Source: Dugong dugon
Taxonomy: Eukaryota; Chordata; Mammalia; Sirenia; Dugongidae
Assembly (NCBI GenBank): GCA_030035585.1
Contig: CM057469.1
Span: forward strand, 115,422,650-115,486,649
Length of the DNA: 64,000 nucleotides
Reading direction: 5' to 3'
Each line of letters opens with the position of its first letter. Position 1 is the stretch's first letter. Shown here in pieces: positions 10,871-21,228 of this stretch. The translations under genes were made by a program, and so were the position numbers. Under the pieces are notes generated by a model that had not been told where the DNA came from, searched no databases, and worked only from the letters and a program-made list of their open reading frames with translations.

Positions 10871-11201
10871 TTTAAACCACACAGTAACCTCTTATTCTGA
10901 TGGATACTGCCTCTTGACCTATGTACAAGCTCCTCATGAGAATAATTAAGTGTTCTGGAATTTCCATTCTTCACAACGTTATTCATAATTTGTTGTAATC
11001 CACACAGCCAAATGTATTTGCATAGTCAATAAGACACAGGTAAACATCTTTCTGGTATTCTCTGCTTTCATCCAGGATCCATCTGACATTAACCATGACT
11101 TCCCCCATTCCACATCCTCTTCTGAATCCAGCTTGAATTTCTGGCAGTTCCCTGCTGATGTACTGCTGCAACTGCTTTTGAATGATCTTCAGCAAAATTT
11201 A
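10871..11201 (-). mobile_element. RTE internal fragment
   Basis: A 330-bp minus-strand piece of RTE from the middle of the reverse transcriptase, truncated at both ends. The frame 11195-10983 reads LKIIQKQLQQYISRELPEIQ, AGFRRGCGMGE and then VRWILDESREYQKDVYLCLI. It lies exactly where L1 ORF2 stops and a L1 3' UTR end resumes (11203), so it fills a deletion in the L1 or records a complex insertion. Confidence 0.85.
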
Positions 11202-11202
11202 A

Positions 11203-11509
11203 ACAGGCCAGTAAAACAAACAATAACACATATGAAGAAATGATTCTTAGATCATTCAAGTTTACGAGACCTAATGGGCAAAACCTCCCCAAAAGCAAAG
11301 ACAAGAAGGCAGGAAGGGACAGGAAAACTGGATGACGAAACATGGGGAACACAGGGTGGAAAGGGAAAGGGAGGGTGCTGGCACAATGAGGGGATTTCCA
11401 CCAATAACACAAAAAAAATTGTGTATAAATGTTTGAATGTGAAACTAATTTTCCCTGTAAGCATTCACCTAAAGCAGAATTTAAAAAAAAAAGAAAAAAA
11501 AAAGCTAGT
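11203..11509 (+). mobile_element. L1 3' UTR end with poly(A)
   Basis: This matches the 3' ends at 13300-13590 (+) and, reversed, at 55761-56263. Shared words include AAACAAACAATAACACA, GGGCAAAACCTCCCC, GAAGGCAGGAAGGGACAGGA, GGATGACGAAACATGGGGAA and TTCACCTAAAGCA, ending in an A-rich tail (11482-11503). Because the 55.8-kb copy has a clean target-site duplication and an L1-type insertion site, this sequence is taken as the 3' UTR of the lineage-specific L1. Confidence 0.75.
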
Positions 11510-12273
11510 GGCTGGGGATACGAATTGGCTACAAAGCTAAATAAAACCAAGTAAAAACAAATACAGAGGTTAATAAAATATTCTAGGACAAATAAGCTTG
11601 TATTCACCAACAAGCTTAAGAGTAATGCCCCTCCCAATCACAACCTGGTCCACTACAAAAAAGAAACCACTATCCTGACTTTTATAAGTACTGTGCTGTA
11701 TTTCTTTATATTTTACACTGCAAACATACATCATTGAAAACTGTAGTTTAGTCTTGCACATTTTTTAGTTTTTTTTCCTACTTTTAAATAGACTGTGTAC
11801 TTAGAAGAGTTTAGGTTTACAGAAAAATCAAGAAGATAGTACAGAGAGTTCCCATATACTCCAAATTCAATTTCTCCTATATTAATCTCTTACATTATTG
11901 TCATATTTTTGTTACTATTAAGGTATTAATACAGAATACACTTATTATTAACTAAATTCAATAGTTTATTCAGATTTCATAATGTTCTCTTGGCTGTGAA
12001 GTTTCTCAGACTTGTTTGTGACGATATTGACAGTTTTGAAGAGTACTGATCAGGTGTATTATAGAATCCATGTCTTTTGAAATGTGTCTGGTGTTTTCAT
12101 AATAATTAGACTTGGGTAGAAAAGAGCATCCTGTTTGGTAAAGTAGAAGGTCAGTGAAAATGAGGAAAACCCTCAATGAGATAGACTTACACAAAAGACA
12201 CAACAATGGATCAAACATACAAAGTTCATGAAGATGTCATCCAAAAAAAAAAAATTACCATCCGTGACTGAAG
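11510..12273 (-). mobile_element. old L1M 3' end fragment
   Basis: Minus-strand, old L1-type 3' UTR sequence. 11770-12080 follows the pattern TTTAGGTTTACAGAAAAATCAAG ... GAGTTCCCATATACTCC ... TTACATTATTGTCATATTTTTG. 11600-11700 (TAATGCCCCTCCCAATCACAACC..CCACTATCCTGACTTTTA) is also of this kind. No frame. Assignment to a subfamily is not possible here. Confidence 0.5.
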
Positions 12274-13595
12274 TTGTTTCTTTCTGTGTGTAAACCTTTT
12301 CGTGAGTTTTTATAGTAGTGGTCTCATACAGCATTTGTCCTTTTGTGATTGACTTATTTCATTCAGCATAATACCCTCAAGATTCATCCATGTTGTGAGC
12401 TGTTCTGCAGATTCATCATTGTTCTTTATCACTGTGTAGTATTCCACTGTGTGTATGTATTCATAGTTTGATTATCCATTCATCAGTTGATGGGCACTTA
12501 GGTTGTTTCCATGGTTTTGCTATTGTGAATAACGCTGCAATGAACACGGGTATGCATATGTTTATTAGTGTGACAGCTCTTATTTCTCTAAGATATATTC
12601 CTAGGAGTAGGATTGCTGGATCATATGGTTTACACACAGAAAGGAACAATCTTTGATAATTATGAGGAAGGGAAGGGGTGGGGAGAGAAAAACACCGACT
12701 AGACAATAGCTAAGTGGTAACTTTGGTAAAGGTTAAGATAGTACACAATACTGTGGAAATCAGCATAGATTGACCAAGGCTAGGTCATGGAAGCTTCATT
12801 GACACATCCAAACTCCCTGAGGGGCCAAATTACTGGGCTGAGGGCTGGGGATCATGGTACTGGGGGACATCTAGCTCAACAGGAATAGCATAGTTTATGA
12901 AGAAAATGTTCTACATTCTGCTTTGGGGAGTAGCATCTGTGGTCTTAAAAGCCTGTAAGTGGCCATCTAAGATACTCCACTGGTCTCACCCCATCTGGAG
13001 CAAGGGAAAATGAAAACCAAAGACACAAGGGAAAGATTAGTCCAAAGGACTAATGGATCACAACTACCACAGCCTCCACCAGACTGAGTCCAGCACAACT
13101 AGAGGTGCCCAGCTACCAACATCAACTGCTCTTACAGGGATCACAATAGAGGGTCCTGGACAGAGCTGGAGAAAAATATAGAACAAAATTATAACTCACA
13201 GAAAAAATACCAGACTTACTGGTCTGACAGTGACTGGAGAAACAGCAAGAGTATAAATTCCTGATGCCCTTTTAACTCAGAACTGAAGTCACTCCTGAGG
13301 ATTACCCTTCAGCCAAAGATAAGACAGGTTCATAAAACAAACAATAATACACGCAGCTCAACAATGTATAGAAGACTAAATGGGCACGTCTTTCCAGGGT
13401 CAAGGATGAGAAGGCAAGAGGGAACAGGAAAGCTGGACTAATGGGAAAGGGGAACCCAAGGTCGAGAAGAGGACAGTGTTGACACATCTCAGGGTTGGCA
13501 ACCAATGTCACAAAACAATGTGTGTATTAATTTTTAATGAGAAACTAACTTGCTCTGTAAACCTTCATCTAAAGCACAATTAAAAAAAAACAAAC
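12274..13595 (+). mobile_element. L1 with 5' inversion (twin priming)
   Basis: 12274-12626 is L1 in reverse orientation (end of ORF2: ATATATTCCTAGGAGTAGG, GAATAACGCTGCAATGAACA). 12627-13595 is L1 3' UTR in forward orientation with a poly(A) end. The left edge (12274-12296, read reversed) and the internal junction (12627-12649) carry the same 23-nt sequence with one mismatch, i.e. the inverted part ends where the direct part begins. This is the geometry of twin-primed L1 insertion. The forward 3' UTR is the longest forward copy in the window. Confidence 0.85.
12665..12687 (+). promoter_or_regulatory. G-rich polypurine tract of L1 3' UTR
   Basis: GAGGAAGGGAAGGGGTGGGG lies just inside the L1 3' UTR. 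It has four G-runs (GG, GGG, GGGG, GGGG), enough for a quadruplex with mixed run lengths. Mammalian L1 3' UTRs commonly carry such a purine tract; its presence supports the identification of this region as L1 3' UTR. Confidence 0.65.
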
Positions 13596-13603
13596 AAAAA
13601 CAA

Positions 13604-13750
13604 ACTATTGCCATCAAGTCAATGCCAACTCATAGCAACTGTATAGGAGAGTAGAACTGCCCCTTAGGGTTTCCAAGGAGCCGCTGGTGGATTTGAAATG
13701 TTGACCTTTAGGTTAGCAGCTGAACTCTTAACCACTGCTCCAACAGGTCT
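13604..13750 (-). mobile_element. AfroSINE (short type)
   Basis: Inserted at the A-rich end of the twin-primed L1. Tail side reads GCCATCAAGTCAATGCCAACTC, body GTATAGGAGAGTAGAACTGCC and TTTCCAAGGAGCCGCTGG, head ends CTCCAACAGGTCT. Slightly truncated or mutated at the head (CACCAGGGCTCC replaced). Confidence 0.85.
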
Positions 13751-13842
13751 TCGAAGATGGCACAGGACGGGGTAATGTTTTGTTCTATTATACATAAGGC
13801 CATTATGAGTCAGAATGACTCGACAGCAGCTAACAACAATAC
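13751..13842 (+). mobile_element. RTE 3' tail fragment
   Basis: GATGGCACAGGACGGGGTAATG, GTTCTATTATACATAAGG and ATGAGTCAGAATGACTCGAC then AACAACAATAC is the last ~90 bp of RTE in plus orientation. It abuts the minus-strand SINE, so the two make an inverted pair of RTE-derived tails. Confidence 0.75.
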
Positions 13843-13869
13843 ATTGGTTTTTCGAAGAGTATTACTGAA

Positions 13870-15690
13870 GTAAAAATATATTTTCATCTCACGTCATAAC
13901 AAGGATACATACATATGATCATATGACTTAATGCTATTGGTGTTGACCATGATCACCTGGCTGAGATAGTGTTTGTCAGCTTTGTCCACTGTAAAGTTAA
14001 TTCTTTTTATCATTTGTCCATTCCGTACTCTTTGGAAAGAAATCACTAGGCACAGCTCACACTCAAATAATGAGGAACTATGCTTCATCTCACTGAGGAT
14101 GAAATCTGTACATAAATTATTTGGAATTCTTCTGCTTAAAAGATATGTCTCTTCTCCCCCATTTATTCATCCATTCATTCAATCATTTATTTATATCAGT
14201 ATGGGCTCAGGAATAAGTATTAAATACTTTGTGTTATAATTCAGTATTTTTGTTTCTCTGCTCAAAAATAACCAGCTTTGGTTATTGGTAACTCTTTCAG
14301 TGGGCTTTTGACCTCATTTGACATACCCTCATAATTGTGTGTCTTTTTATTTTAAGCCCTTTAGTACTTTTTGACACTATAAGATTCTCCAGGCTAATCT
14401 TGTTTATCTCCTGCCCTAGTCTTAGAAGCAGCAATTATCCAAGTAGCCCTTGTTCTTTTTATTGGAAAATGATACTAGAAGCCAAGATCTGGGTGCTAGG
14501 TGTGCTCATTGCTACTGCTGTGTCATTGCTTCCATGCCCTCTCAGCTGACACAGCAATGACATATCAAACAGTAGTACTTAGTAACCTGTATATATACAA
14601 ATATCTATAAATTTTCCTATACAAATCTATAAATTTTGACCACGTGTATCCATATTAAGTTAAACATGAGTTCATTCTGACATCTCCAACTCTAATTCTT
14701 GATACGTTGATGATTCTAGAATCCTCTCCTAGCTTATTTGTAACCTCCCACTCCAGCAATGAGAAATGTGGCTCCCAACATCCCTTGTTCAGTCTCATTA
14801 CAAATATGTAATAGTATTAGAATTTTAAATCTACATCCCTGTGAGAAACAACTTTATTAGCCACAGTACAGTGCTGATGTGCAGTTTCTTTTGCCTTTAG
14901 TTTTAGAGACACCATTGATTTTCAAACTTATTTAGGTCAGCATGTACCCAGCTACTCTCAGTGAGGTCCTTACATATATTTGCAATGCATTTAGATCCTC
15001 TTGTCAGTCTGCATTTCTTCCAGGGATCCCCAACCTCCTAAACAATTTATTGTAGTTTTGTATAATTTGAACACATTAAAATTCACTCTTGGTGCTGTAA
15101 GTTCTGTGACTCTTAATGCCATGCATTCACTATTAGAGTCACATGAAGGGTAATTTCACTACCTTAAAAGTCCCAAGACTTCATCTATTCACCCCTCTCC
15201 TCCTCCATTGAACTCCTGGTAACCACTGATCTATTTACTGTCTCAGTAGTTTTGCTTTTTTCCAGAATGTCATATAATTGGAATCAAACAGCATGTAGTG
15301 ACTTCTGACTGGTTTCCTCACATAGCAGTAACCTGCATGTTTTTCTCTGGCTTGATAACTTATTTTGTTCACTGAATAATAGTCTACTATTTTCATGTAC
15401 CACAGTTTATCAATGAGAGACATCTCAGTTGCTTTCAGGATTTGACAATTATCAGTAAAACAGCAATAAACATTCACATGCAGGATTTTGTGGGCATAAA
15501 TTTTCATATTATTTGGGAAAATTTCTGTGAGTATGTTTGATGGATTCTGTAATAAGACTATGTTTACCTTAGTGAAAATTTATCTGAATGTCTTCCAAAG
15601 TGGCTATAACATTTTTGATTTTCACCAACTTTAAGTACTGTCAGTTTTTCTTTTCCTTCATTTTTCTTTTTTTGGCCGTTCTAATAGGTG
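13870..15690 (-). mobile_element. old L1M 3' part (left half)
   Basis: A long minus-strand L1M. 13990-14560 resembles the L1M 3' UTR (ATAATGAGGAACTATGCTTCATCTCACTG, CTTTTTATTGGAAAATGATACTAGAAGCC, GATCTGGGTGCTAGGTGTGCTC). 15190-15560 is the reversed ORF2 end (CCAGAATGTCATATAATTGG, ACAGTTTATCAATGAGAG). It continues after the SINE cluster at 16320. 14600-14930 is less certain. Confidence 0.65.
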
Positions 15691-15691
15691 T

Positions 15692-15903
15692 GAGAGGAGG
15701 CTTCATGGTACAGAAGTTAAATGCTCAGCTGTTAACTGAAAAGTTGTCTGTTTGAACCCACCTAGTGGCTCTGTAGGAGAAAGACTTCATGATCTGCTTC
15801 CATAAAGATTACAGCCAGGTAAATCCCATAGGGCAGTTATACTCTGTCACACGGAGTTGCTATGGAGTCAAAAATTAACTCGACAGCATCTAACAACAAT
15901 GAC
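15692..15903 (+). mobile_element. AfroSINE (long type), cluster copy 1
   Basis: Plus-strand copy: head GGTACAGAAGTTAAATGCTC with B-box-like GTTTGAACCC, long-form block (GACTTCATGATCTGCTTCCA), and RTE-like tail ending CTAACAACAATGACAA. It is first of three same-direction SINEs in 630 bp, all inside the L1M. Confidence 0.9.
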
Positions 15904-15906
15904 AAA

Positions 15907-16122
15907 TGAGGAGGTCCTGGATGGTGTAAAAGGTTAAGTGTTTTACTACTAGCCAAAAAGACTGACTGTTCGAACCCACCCAGAGGAGCCTTGAAAGACA
16001 GGCCTGGTGATCTGCTTCTGAAAGGTCACAGTCTTGAAAATCCTATAGAGCAGTTCTGCTGTGCACACATGGGGTCACCATGAGTTAGAACTGACTCAAT
16101 AGCAACTATTAACAATAACAAA
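15907..16122 (+). mobile_element. AfroSINE (long type), cluster copy 2
   Basis: Begins GGAGGTCCTGGATGGTGTAA, has GTTCGAACCCACCCAG, the long block GCCTGGTGATCTGCTTCTGA, and tail ATGAGTTAGAACTGACTC ... AACAATAACAA. The three cluster copies differ from one another at many positions, so they look like separate insertions and not a recent tandem duplication. Confidence 0.9.
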
Positions 16123-16127
16123 TAAAG

Positions 16128-16320
16128 GTCCCCTGGGTGGTACAATTGGTTTGCATTCGGCTACTAACAAAAAGATTGGTGGCGTCACAGAAAAAACACC
16201 CGGTTATCTACCTCTGTAAATATTATAGCCATTGAAAACCCTATGGAGTATAATTCTACTCTGAAACACATTGCATCTCCATGAGTCAGAATTGACATGA
16301 TGATAATGAGGCACGACAAA
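16128..16320 (+). mobile_element. AfroSINE (long type), cluster copy 3
   Basis: Begins GGTCCCCTGGGTGGTACAAT, the most diverged of the three: the B box region is changed (TGGCGTCACAG) and the long block reads CCGGTTATCTACCTCTGTAA. Tail CATGAGTCAGAATTGACATG. Followed directly by resumed L1M sequence. Confidence 0.85.
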
Positions 16321-16796
16321 TAATGTTGAGTGTCTCTTCATATACTTATTTCTAGTTATTTACCGTATAGATGAGTTTTCTGTTCAGATGCTTTATCTAT
16401 TTTAAATTGGGTTGTCTTATTATTTTTTGAGTTTCAAGAGCTTTTTATATATTTTAGTATAAGTTTCTTATCAGACATGTGTTTTTCAAATAATTTCTCC
16501 CAGTCTTTAGTTTGACTTTTCATTCCCTTAACAGTGTCTTTCTTAGAAGTTTTTAATTTTCATAAAATCTAATTTATTCTTTTTTTCTTTCATGAACCAT
16601 GCTTTTAGAGTTGTATCTAAAATCTCAATAGCAAACCAAATGTTTTCTGATGTTTCTTGTGTAAAGTCTCCACCCAGATGATTTATTTATTCATTTTGCA
16701 TATGGACCTCAAATTGTTCAGCACTATTTGCTGAATAAAGTGTCTTTTCTCCTTTAAATTTCCTTTGCTCCATTGTCAGATATCTGTTGACTACAA
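16321..16796 (-). mobile_element. old L1M (right half)
   Basis: Continuation of the minus-strand L1M: GTGTCTCTTCATATACTTATTTC, TTTCTTATCAGACATGTGTTTTTC, CAAATAATTTCTCCCAGTC and AATGTTCAGCACTATTTGCTGAA correspond to the reversed C-terminal part of ORF2. Continuity of the L1M on both sides of the SINE cluster shows that the SINEs came later. Confidence 0.75.
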
Positions 16797-17120
16797 TTGT
16801 TGTTAGCCGTGGTCATGGCAACACCATGCACAACAAAACTAAACGCTGCCTGGTTCTACACTATCCCCATGATCAGTAGTGGATAGGACTGTTGTAATCC
16901 ATAGGGTTTTCATTGTCTGATTTTCAAACATGGATCATTAGGCCTTTCTTCCTAGTAGATCTTAATCTGGGAGTTACGCTGATACCTGTTCAGCATCATA
17001 GCAACATGTAAGCCTCCAGTGACAGATCAGTGGTTGTGCATGAGGTGCATTGGCTGGAAATTGACCCCAGGTGTTCTCACACTGAAGACAAGAGTTCTAT
17101 CAGTGAACCACCACTGCTCC
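16797..17120 (-). mobile_element. tRNA-Gly-headed SINE with RTE tail
   Basis: A second SINE family. The plus strand opens with an RTE-like tail (GTTGTTAGCCGTGGTCATGG, CACAACAAAACTAAACGC). It ends at 17046-17117 with a reversed 72-nt tRNA-like head. Read on the minus strand the head starts GCAGTGGTGGTTCACTGATA and ends CCAGCCAATGCA, which follows tRNA-Gly(GCC) closely (A box, B box and acceptor end) but with a lost anticodon. It is a SINE, not a tRNA gene: no 3' flanking terminator role and many stem mismatches. Confidence 0.8.
17046..17117 (-). other. tRNA-Gly-like SINE head
   Basis: 72 nt, the length of tRNA-Gly. The A-box-like part is TGGTTCACTGATAGAAC and the B-box-like part GGGTCAATTTCC (consensus GGTTCGATTCC, three changes). 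The 5' GCAGTGG and 3' CCAATGC ends still partly pair. It would have been the pol III promoter of the SINE; B-box damage makes present activity doubtful. Confidence 0.7.
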
Positions 17121-18800
17121 CCAAATACATCAGTACTGTTCAAAAGAAACGATAAAATAAAATGCAATTCACCCTCCTACAAAGGGATCCTTTGGAGTTG
17201 TTTATTTTTCTTCATGAAACTTGCTTGACAAGCCAATTCTATGCTTTATGCAGGAGAGCTAAAGGCCAAAAAAAAAAAAAAAAAATTTTAAAGAAGAAGA
17301 ACCAAAGCAAGATTTATTTTGTCAAGTATTAATTTATTATGAAATTATAGTTAAGATAGTGTGAAACTGGCAAAGGCATCAGCTAATAAACAAATTTAAC
17401 AGAACGCAGAGCCCAACAAGCCACATTCATAAGGAAATAAGATAGAAGACTTGGCTGGTATTTTAAATTAATGAGTAAAGAATGGATAAAATGGAGTTAA
17501 AATAATTTAATATCCATAAAAATTAAATGTATCCTTTCATACCATACATAAGTTAAATTCCAGGTTGACTAAACATATAAACGCAAAATGTGTCATTTGC
17601 AAAACTTTCAGAGGTAAATATGGGAGAATAATCTGTGATTTCAAGGTAGAGTCATTATCTTCAAAGAAATTTGATAGATTTCAATAAATTAAAATTGAAA
17701 ACATCAGCGCACACACACACACACACACAAAAGACACCAGTCGCAAAGTTAAAATATAATATGAAGATTTGAAAAAGATATTTGTAATACACACTACCAA
17801 ATAAAGATTAATATTTGGAATATTTTAAAATCATATCCTAGCCAGTTGGAAAAAGATAACACAATAGAAAAAAAAATACAGGACAAATTTAATGAAAAAA
17901 TAATACTGAAGAGAAGATCAGAAACAATAGTGGACAAATATTCAGTTTTGCTAATTATGCAACAACAATGAATTACTGTTACTACAAATATTATTTCATA
18001 TCCATGGAATTAGGAAACATAGAAAAGTCTGAACATATCAAATTCTGGAAAGGACATGAAGAAAAAGGAACATTCATGACTTTTTAAGAGAAATTTGAAA
18101 ATATGTACAGTAAAATTGAGATTATCAAACACCAAGATGCAGGGATCTCCTTTACTTGTTTCTACCCATTAGAGAATCTCACGGATATACACAGACACTT
18201 ACAAATGTGTTAATTTCGGCATATGTCAAAATAGCAAAATAAATGAAAATTATACACATATCCATTCACTTGAAAGTAATACATTTTTATTTATGAACAC
18301 TGTGTAAAATACTGTATAGGAGATAAAAATGAATAAATTATGAGTGTATATATATATATTTTTTAGTGTCTGAAAAATAATGGAAAGAAAATTGCAGGTT
18401 AAATAATTATGCATGTAAACACATACATATGCATGGAATTACCTTCCATTTATATAAATAATAGACTATATACAAGACAACAATACCCAAACCCAAGCCT
18501 ATTGCCATTGAGTTAATTCAGAAAAAAATAATAAACTTTGAATCCACAGTAAAGGTAGAACTGAGGGGAAAAAGAAGGAAATTAGATTAGGTGGGAGAAC
18601 ATAGAGACTTCAACCGTGTCTGCCATATTTTAACACATTGAAGGTCGGAAACAATTATGGCATAGTAACTAGTGTTACAGAACCAGACGGTGAACAGAGA
18701 AGTGTTTGTTACATTGTTCTTTAATCTTCTCTAGCTAATTAAAATAGCCTACAATATTTTTGAATTCAATAAAAATGTTAGTGTGTGTAAATATTTTATC
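17121..18800 (+). mobile_element. old L1M ORF2 fragment
   Basis: From about 17320, decayed ORF2 C-terminal sequence on the plus strand. TGGCAAAGGCATCAGCTAATAAAC, AAATTTGATAGATTTCAATAAATT (FD.INL), then GAAAAAGATATTTGTAATACACAC and AATAAAGATTAATATTTGGAATATTTTAAA (the 'QAINKGLISRIYK' region). 17121-17320 is unassigned with an A17 run at 17269. No frames. Confidence 0.6.
17707..17730. repeat. (CA)n microsatellite
   Basis: About eleven CA units (GCGCACACACACACACACAC...). Confidence 0.95.
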
Positions 18801-19447
18801 TGTTTTGAAAAATAAAATGAAAGACTCTCCCTCCCCCCACCCCACACCAAATGGCACTTGTAAACATTTGCACTGACAGATAGCTATTCTGGAGAAATTG
18901 TATTGGGATATCTACTAGGATGCCAAAAAAAAAAGCACCAGCAGATACATCTGCAGCTGGAGCAGTATACCCACACACGTGCTACAGTTAGACTTTGCAA
19001 AGAGAAAGGACTTTGGAGGTTGCATTGGCTCCATCTTTGGTTTGTTTATCTTTATTTTTCTGTTTAGTTAACAAGACATAGAAACATGAACCTTCCTCAC
19101 ACTGTAAAGCATGTACACAGAGGAGCAACAATGGTAGCTAAATGGTCGAACTGGTCTCTGAATATTGTTAAAATTTATATAATTTTACATTTCAAAGCCT
19201 TACTTGGCACTTAGATTTCCATCTGCTAAGCATTATTAATACTTCAAATAGAAAACATCGATGATGACTTATGTTTAAGCAACCTTTTTTCTAGAAATTT
19301 AAAGATTGAGGGAGGTGGGGAATCTTTATGAAAGAAACCAGTCTTGAAGAAACTGGAAATATACTGTTTTCAAAACAAGCATAACATTAAGAAACACAAA
19401 GAAATATATAATGAGACAATTTAATTTAAAAAGAAAACTGAACAATA
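18801..19447. other. unassigned spacer
   Basis: No gene or repeat family recognised. It holds a C-rich patch (CCTCCCCCCACCCCACACC near 18829) and AT-rich sequence. The short frame 18978-18796 has no similarity I can name. Confidence 0.4.
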
Positions 19448-19656
19448 GTGTTGCTGTTATTAGGTGCCATCGAGCTGATTTCGACTTAAACTGACCCCAT
19501 GAGTCAGAGTAGAACGGCCTCGTTGGTTTTTCTAGGATGTAATCTTTAAAGGAACAGGTCTCCAGGTCTTTCTCCCATGGAACCACTGGGTGGGTTCAAA
19601 CTGCCAACCTTTCAGTTCCCAGCCAAGCCCTTAACCATTGTACCATCAGGGCTCCT
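19448..19656 (-). mobile_element. AfroSINE (long type)
   Basis: Reversed copy: TTGCTGTTATTAGGTGCCATCGAGC at the tail end, long-form block (ATGTAATCTTTAAAGGAACAGG), head ending ACCATTGTACCATCAGGGCTCCT. Fairly well kept. Confidence 0.92.
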
Positions 19657-20095
19657 AAGCAATAGTAGACCGAGATAATTTTAAAGGTGAACTACATCAT
19701 TCTATCAAAACATATATTTATTTCACTCTTCACAGTATTCCATGGCAAGAAAAATTTTGAAATCTTTCTAATTCATTTTGCTAAGTTAGAACACCCATTA
19801 AGTAAAAATGGTTCAAAGACATGTATGTGCATGTATACACATGTGCACACAAAATGCAATACATGCTTTTATCAATTGAGTAAAACTCTAAAATAAAAAT
19901 ACATGAAAAATAATGAAAAACAATAATTGTTTTTATCTGTGGGCCATTTTGTTTGTTCCAGGAATGCCAGAATTTTCCCCGTTTTCAATCAGGAAATGCA
20001 ATATTTTAAAAATCCATTTGCAAGAGCATGCAGAAGTAAAATAATTTTGAATATCAGTAAAAAGAAATATATAAAACATATAAGTAAAATATATC
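19657..20095. other. unassigned AT-rich spacer
   Basis: No gene or clear repeat recognised. Low-complexity A-rich patches at 19890-19925. Confidence 0.4.
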
Positions 20096-20452
20096 TTTGA
20101 ATTATGGTGTTGGCAAAGAATATTGAATATACCATGAACTGCCAGAAGAATGAACAAATCTGTCTTGGAAGAAGTACAGCCAGAATGCTCACTAAAAGCA
20201 AGGATGTCAAGACTACATCTCATATACTTTGGACCTGTTATCAGGAGGGACTAGTCCCTGGAGAAGGTATAGTAGAGGGTCATCGAAAAAGAGGAAGACC
20301 CTCAACGAGACAGATAGACACAGTGGCTGCGACCATGGGCTCAAGCATAACGATTGTGAGGATGGAGCAGGACTGGGCAGAGTTTCATTCTCTAGTACAT
20401 AGGGTCGCTATGAGTCAGAACTGACTCGACGGCACCTAACAACAACAACAAA
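20096..20452 (+). mobile_element. RTE 3' end fragment
   Basis: 5'-truncated RTE on the plus strand. The frame 20104-20424 has the characteristic C-terminal end: CHIL..CYQEGLVPGE (metal-binding-like segment degraded), GHRKRGRPSTRQIDTVAAT and a C-terminal HRVAMSQN, followed by stop and the tail CGACGGCACCTAACAACAAC. One continuous frame survives over 106 codons, so this end is less damaged than most. The last ~45 bp equal the AfroSINE tail. Confidence 0.9.
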
Positions 20453-20469
20453 CGTAAAATATTGCAAGT

Positions 20470-20580
20470 CTTTACTAAAGAAAACGAAACTGAGACACAG
20501 AAAGCTTAAGAAAAATTGCCTGATGACACAACAATGGGTAAATCTGGGGTTTAAATTTAGGCAGCGGGAAAACGTAGTGT
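20470..20580 (-). mobile_element. MIR fragment
   Basis: AAACTGAGACACAGAAAGCTTAAG followed by TTGCCTGATGACACAAC, TAAATCTGGGGTTTAAAT and TAGGCAGC is the reversed MIR core. A second MIR-like end (GTTCCTGGCACATGGTAAATG) lies at 20668-20705 in the forward sense. Confidence 0.6.
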
Positions 20581-21060
20581 CCCTTGATGTTCTTGGTCAT
20601 TGTTACATACTTAAAGAACAAAAATCATAAAGATGTTAAGATTACAAACTCTGGGATAAAGCAAAACAGTTCCTGGCACATGGTAAATGTTCAATATATA
20701 TTTACCCAAAGAAAGACAGCATTAGTGGGAGTAAAATAAGACACCAAAACCAAAGTCACAGATAAGGTGACCCCTGCTTCTTCATCGATTTGTTGGTGGT
20801 TAAGTATTCACCGAAAGTGTTTCATGGCACAGAGGATTTTGGCCTTCATGTGAAAGAACTGCTTCGTTTGATCCAGTTTGATTTCTACCATAATTTCCCA
20901 TGGAGCAGTCTATAACTCCTCTGCTCCTCCACCCTATTAGAGTGACCTCATCCTACAGTGAAATCCTGCTGAGTGTAATTCTTTCAAAATAGTTCCCTCC
21001 CCGCTACCCAGCACGGTGCTTCCTCCAGAGGAAAATGTCAAAATTTCCTTCCTAAACCTT

Positions 21061-21228
21061 GAGACCCCTGGTGGCGTAGTGGTTAAGAGCTCTGCTGCTA
21101 ACCAAAGGGTCAGTGGCAATTCAGATCTGCTAGCCGCTCTTTGGAAACCCTATGACGCAGTCCTACCCTGTCCTATAAGGTCACTATGAGTAGGAACTGG
21201 CTCGAGGGCACCTAACAACAACAACAAA
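21061..21228 (+). mobile_element. AfroSINE (short type)
   Basis: Good plus-strand copy: GACCCCTGGTGGCGTAGTGG, AAGAGCTCTGCTGCTAACCA (tRNA-Asn-like A box and anticodon arm), TTTGGAAACCCTATGACGCA, then RTE tail CACCTAACAACAACAACAA. The head resembles tRNA-Asn; this parentage is my inference from the arms. Confidence 0.95.

Noticed and set aside
15692-16320. CRISPR-like or satellite array
   Set aside because: Units are about 200 bp with tRNA-like heads and LINE tails: SINEs, and the genome is mammalian.
17046-17117. tRNA-Gly gene
   Set aside because: Length and arms fit, but the anticodon and B box are mutated and it is joined to a SINE body with RTE tail.
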